Shown: one piece after another, positions 60,985-64,000 of the stretch
Layout: every line of letters starts with the position of its first letter
How positions within the stretch are numbered: the stretch's first letter is position 1
DNA from: Gammaproteobacteria bacterium
Lineage (GTDB): Bacteria > Pseudomonadota > Gammaproteobacteria > Arenicellales > Poriferihabitantaceae
Direction: 5' to 3'
Length of the DNA: 64,000 bases
Assembly: GCA_030432755.1 (NCBI GenBank)
Contig: JAUILZ010000020.1
Coordinates: 1-64,000, forward strand
Position numbers and translations under genes: made by a program
The notes under the pieces: model-generated
Databases searched by the model: none
Told to the model about the DNA's origin: nothing
The model's input: only the letters and a program-made list of their open reading frames with translations

Positions 60985-61455
60985 GTGGCCAAGCCAAAGA
61001 AAAAACCTGACTCCAACACCATCGCCGTCAACCGCAAGGCGGGCTTCGACTACTTCCTCGAGGAGCAGTTCGAGGCGGGCCTGGTGCTGGAGGGCTGGGA
61101 GGTCAAGAGCCTCAGGGAGGGCCGCGCCAACCTGAAGGAGAGCTACGTCATCGTCCAGAACGGCGAGGTCTTCCTCGTTGGCGCGCATTTCTCTCCGCTC
61201 GCCCAGGCCAGCACCCACATCAATCCCGACCCCACCCGCCCGCGCAAGCTGCTGCTGCACAACAAGGAGATCAGCAAGCTCATCGGCGCCACCGAACGCG
61301 AGGGCTATACCCTGGCGCCCCTCAGCCTCTACTGGTCGAAGGGGCGGGCCAAGCTCAAGATCGCGCTGGCGAAGGGCAAGAAGCAGTTCGACAAGCGCCA
61401 GACCATCAAGCAGCGGGAGTGGGATCGCGACAAGGCGCGGTTACTCAAGCGCTGA
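60985..61455 (+). CDS. smpB: SsrA-binding protein SmpB
   Basis: Delivers tmRNA to stalled ribosomes for trans-translation. The 156 residues from GTG 60985 ([19 protein letters not shown]) include [33 protein letters not shown] and a C-terminal basic tail ending DKARLLKR, the part that mimics the anticodon arm. The ssrA gene itself is not next to it. A GC hairpin (CGGGCG-GAC-CGCCCG, 61464-61478) follows the stop. Confidence 0.97.
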   Translation: MAKPKKKPDSNTIAVNRKAGFDYFLEEQFEAGLVLEGWEVKSLREGRANLKESYVIVQNGEVFLVGAHFSPLAQASTHINPDPTRPRKLLLHNKEISKLIGATEREGYTLAPLSLYWSKGRAKLKIALAKGKKQFDKRQTIKQREWDRDKARLLKR

Positions 61456-61463
61456 AACCGTCG

Positions 61464-61478
61464 CGGGCGGACCGCCCG
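61464..61478 (+). terminator. GC-rich hairpin after smpB
   Basis: CGGGCG-GAC-CGCCCG starts 9 nt after the smpB stop. A 6-bp stem with a 3-nt loop and no T-run; a possible Rho-independent-like or RNA-end hairpin only. The remaining 230 nt up to the next gene contain nothing else I can support. Confidence 0.35.
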
Positions 61479-61710
61479 TGGACCATCCTCCCCCATGCGC
61501 CACGGGTGGGCAACGGGTTCCCGATCCTGGTGCAACACGACGGGCATCATTTCATTCGCGCTGTATTACAATGATCGCGCTGTCGGCGCGCGACCGGCAC
61601 CTGTGTGCGGAAGGATCCGGCGTTGCAGGGCGTCCGTAGTCCGTCCCGATCTGTCGCCTGACACGACACGATTCGTCCAACCGTAACCGACAATACCCCG
61701 GAGATCCGCC

Positions 61711-62769
61711 ATGCATCCAGTCAAGAAACTCGTATCAGCCACGCTGCTGTCCTTTCTGCTCAACGGCCAGGCCGCCGCCGCGGAGCAGGTGAACGTGGGT
61801 ATCTGCGTATCCTGGCCGGGATACGCCATGCTGAAGGTGGCGGAGGAAGCGAACCTTGCCCCCGACCTGGAATTCAACTTCACGCTCTTCGAGGATCCTA
61901 TCGGCGGGCACCTCGCCACTGCGGCGGGGCAGATCGACGTTTACATGTGCACCGGGGACTACACTCCCATCATCGCCGAGCGTGGCACCCCGGTAGCCAA
62001 CGTGGCCTTCACCAATCCCTCCTACGGCGTCGACCACATCATCCTCTCGCCTGACGTCACGGCGGAAAACATCAAGGGGCAGAAGGTCGCCGCGCCCCAG
62101 GCCTACATCGGCCACCTGCTCATGGGCCTCTATCTCGACACCATCGGCGTCACTCCGGCTGACGTCGAGTGGGTCAACCTCAACTCGGACGAGGCAGTGG
62201 GACCGATGATGTCCGGCGACCTCGCGGCAGCCTATCTCTACGAGCCCTGGATATCCAAGGTGCTGGAAAACCGCGAGGGCACGTCCAGCGCCATCCACAC
62301 GGGCGATCCCGAGATGCTGAAAACCGGGATCTTCATGGACGTGATCTACATGAACAAGGACTTCATCGCCGAACGCCGCCAGGTCGCGCTCGACGTGCTG
62401 AAGGCTCGCTGGGATGCCGTGGCTTACTGGAACGCCAACACCGAGGAGGCCAACCAGATCTTCGCCGACTTCCTGCAGTGGCCGGTGGAGGACGTGGGCT
62501 ACGTCATTGGCACCAATGGCAAGTTCTTCGACGGTGGGATCTACATGTACGACTTCGACGAGACCGCCCGCGCCTGCGGCGCGCTCGACGGTGATCCGCC
62601 CTTCGGCCTGCCCAATGGCAGCGTCGCCGACGTTGCCTCGTTCGTCAACGAGTGGTGGATCAAGCTCGGGTTGATGGAAAACACCGTGGACGTATCCAGC
62701 GCGGTGGACTGCTCTCTGGTCAAGGAACTGGTCGACAGCGGTTACCGGCAGTCACTGGAAGCGCATTGA
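61711..62769 (+). CDS. NitT/TauT-type ABC transporter substrate-binding protein
   Basis: Periplasmic binding protein of the NMT1/SsuA-like family. The 352 residues have a signal peptide (LVSATLLSFLLNGQAAAA-E), then VGICVSWPGYAMLKVAEEANL, ATAAGQIDVYMCTGDYTPIIAERG and AYLYEPWISKVLENREG. Family members bind nitrate, taurine, sulfonates or thiamine precursors; the sequence does not single out one. First gene of a three-gene importer operon that runs off the window. Confidence 0.88.
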   Translation: MHPVKKLVSATLLSFLLNGQAAAAEQVNVGICVSWPGYAMLKVAEEANLAPDLEFNFTLFEDPIGGHLATAAGQIDVYMCTGDYTPIIAERGTPVANVAFTNPSYGVDHIILSPDVTAENIKGQKVAAPQAYIGHLLMGLYLDTIGVTPADVEWVNLNSDEAVGPMMSGDLAAAYLYEPWISKVLENREGTSSAIHTGDPEMLKTGIFMDVIYMNKDFIAERRQVALDVLKARWDAVAYWNANTEEANQIFADFLQWPVEDVGYVIGTNGKFFDGGIYMYDFDETARACGALDGDPPFGLPNGSVADVASFVNEWWIKLGLMENTVDVSSAVDCSLVKELVDSGYRQSLEAH

Positions 62770-62838
62770 TTTGTCCGGGGCGGCAAAATGCCGCCCCGGG
62801 CCCGATCTTCTGAACGCAGTGCAGCAACGTTGGCAGCC

Positions 62839-63627
62839 ATGAAGCTGGTCGCGCGCAAGCCGGTATCGCGGACCACTTCGATCGCCCTCGGTATCCTGGT
62901 GTGGGTGCTGTTCTTCGGCGCCTGGAAGCTGGCGGTGGTGTTTGGCAAGGTGAATACCCTGCTGGTACCGCCGCCGGACAAGGTGCTGGCCACGCTATAC
63001 ACCCTGGTGGCCGAGGGGGATTTCCTGAAGGACATCGGCATCAGCATCCTGCGCATCATTGGCAGCTTCCTCGGCGCCTGCATCGTCGCGGTACCCCTCG
63101 GCATCCTCATGGGCACCTACGCCGTGGCGGAATCGTTCTTCAACCCCTTCGTCTCCGCCTGGCGTTACCTGCCCGCACCGGCCTTCATCCCCGTGCTGCT
63201 CATGTGGCTCGGTACGGGTGAGGGCCCGAAGCTCGCCCTGCTGTTCATCGGCGTGGTGTTCTTCCTCATCACCCTGGTGATGGACTACACCCGCCAGGTC
63301 CGCATCGAACTCATCGAGACCTCGCTCACCCTGGGCGCGTCACAGAAGCGCGTGCTCTGGAACGTGATCGTGCCGGCGGTGATGCCGAACGTGCTGATCG
63401 CGATGCGCCAGATGCTGGCGGTGAGCTGGACCTACCTCGTGATCGCGGAGATTGTCGCCTCCACCACCGGCATCGGCGCGATGATGATGCGCGCGCGGCG
63501 CTTTCTTCATACCGACGAGATCATGGCGGGCATCGTCGTGATCGGCATCCTCGGGCTGCTCTTCGACCTGCTGTTCCGCTGGCTGCACCGGGTGCTGTTC
63601 AGCTATCTCTACCAGAATGACAAATAG
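62839..63627 (+). CDS. NitT/TauT-type ABC transporter permease
   Basis: Inner-membrane permease of the SsuC/TauC/NrtB family, 262 residues from ATG 62839 (MKLVARKPVSRT); ATG 62788 would add 17 residues. Six TM helices; VPPPDKVLATLYTLVAEGDFLKDIGISILRI-like family entry (key part VPPPDKVLATL), PLGILMGTYAVAESFFNPFV, and the EAA-type loop ETSLTLGASQKRVLWNVIVP near residue 180. It overlaps the ATPase gene by 11 nt. Confidence 0.92.
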   Translation: MKLVARKPVSRTTSIALGILVWVLFFGAWKLAVVFGKVNTLLVPPPDKVLATLYTLVAEGDFLKDIGISILRIIGSFLGACIVAVPLGILMGTYAVAESFFNPFVSAWRYLPAPAFIPVLLMWLGTGEGPKLALLFIGVVFFLITLVMDYTRQVRIELIETSLTLGASQKRVLWNVIVPAVMPNVLIAMRQMLAVSWTYLVIAEIVASTTGIGAMMMRARRFLHTDEIMAGIVVIGILGLLFDLLFRWLHRVLFSYLYQNDK

Positions 63628-64000
63628 TAGCGGCGCGGAAAAGCTCGTCGTCCAGGGCGTGAGCAAGGTGTTTCACCTGCCGAACGGCGAGGCCGTGACC
63701 GCCGTCGACGACGTCAGCTTTACCGTGCAGCAGAACGAATACTGCGTCCTGCTCGGACCGTCCGGCTGCGGCAAGTCCACCGTGCTGCGCATGATCGCAG
63801 GACTGGAGGAGCCAAGCGGTGGCACTATCCGCGTGGATGGCACCCCGGTATCCGGGCCGGACCGCAACCTTGGCATGGTGTTCCAGAGCTATACCTCGTT
63901 CGACTGGCTCACCGTGGAAGGCAACGTCGAGTTCGGCCTCAAGTGCAACGGCGTGCCAGCGGCGGAACGCAGGGACATCGTCGACCACTTCATCGGCATC
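63617..64000 (+). CDS. NitT/TauT-type ABC transporter ATP-binding protein (partial)
   Basis: Starts at ATG 63617 inside the end of the permease gene and is open to the window edge (128 codons seen). Translation gives MTNSSGAEKLVVQGVSKVF, Walker A LGPSGCGKSTVLRMIAG near residue 45, and Q-loop LGMVFQSYTSFDWLTVEGN near residue 92. The FDW after the Q-loop is typical of SsuB/TauB/NrtD-like ATPases (often L-P/F-W). Signature and Walker B motifs lie beyond the window. Confidence 0.92.
   Translation, partial: MTNSSGAEKLVVQGVSKVFHLPNGEAVTAVDDVSFTVQQNEYCVLLGPSGCGKSTVLRMIAGLEEPSGGTIRVDGTPVSGPDRNLGMVFQSYTSFDWLTVEGNVEFGLKCNGVPAAERRDIVDHFIGI

Noticed and set aside
61456..61710. tmRNA (ssrA) next to smpB
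   Set aside because: No tRNA-Ala-like ends or tag-encoding frame can be found in the gap.

Overview
The window is GC-rich, densely packed bacterial chromosome. Its core genes and their order point to a gammaproteobacterium: hemA-prfA-prmC, lolB-ispE, tRNA-Gln-prs-rplY-pth-ychF, dtd-aceK, ratA-rnfH divergent from smpB, dksA, and the PA2778/PA2779-type pair. The iron-sulfur APS-reductase type of CysH is compatible with a Chromatiales/Ectothiorhodospira-like lineage, but I cannot fix the family from this window alone. There are no rRNA genes, CRISPR arrays, phages or intact transposases, and only one tRNA.

Layout. 0-7.4 kb: rpsO, asd, a two-gene RND efflux system and a small membrane protein with a C39-like lipoprotein. 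7.4-12.2 kb: a class V aminotransferase, then serA-serC-DUF1015 (serine synthesis). 12.5-16.4 kb: three tandem genes for secreted right-handed beta-helix proteins, the middle one broken. 16.5-30.8 kb: housekeeping block (prmC, prfA, hemA, TPR lipoprotein, lolB, ispE, speB, tRNA-Gln, prs, rplY, pth, ychF, a NorD-like VWA protein). 31-37 kb: CDF transporter, otnK, a cupin, and cobT-cobS without cobN. 37.3-45.1 kb: a catabolic island with a GntR regulator, a sugar ABC importer, a Cys-type sulfatase and its own formylglycine-generating enzyme. 45.2-47.1 kb: P-II protein and AmtB behind a clear NtrC/sigma-54 promoter. 47.1-53.3 kb: YciI, TetR, hemH, cysH, a fourth beta-helix paralogue and selO. 53.4-64 kb: DUF4139 protein, a flippase-like/beta-propeller fusion, dtd, aceK, dksA, rnfH, ratA, smpB and the start of a NitT/TauT-type ABC importer cut by the window edge.

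The most unusual content is the beta-helix family. All members share an N-terminal cysteine pair block and a C-terminal cap (CG-x-x-N ... KHFFxAxD ... RVxRAxxL). The two intact copies at 15.2 kb and 51.7 kb each carry a perfect TGTGA-N6-TCACA site at class II spacing from a -10 box, so I predict a Crp-controlled set of secreted proteins of unknown function. Two interspersed repeat families also stand out. One forms hairpins at three convergent gene junctions, including a 27-bp tandem array. The other (GGTGACAGTTTACC) forms a 23-bp inverted repeat in a divergent promoter region and supplies the stop codon of aceK.
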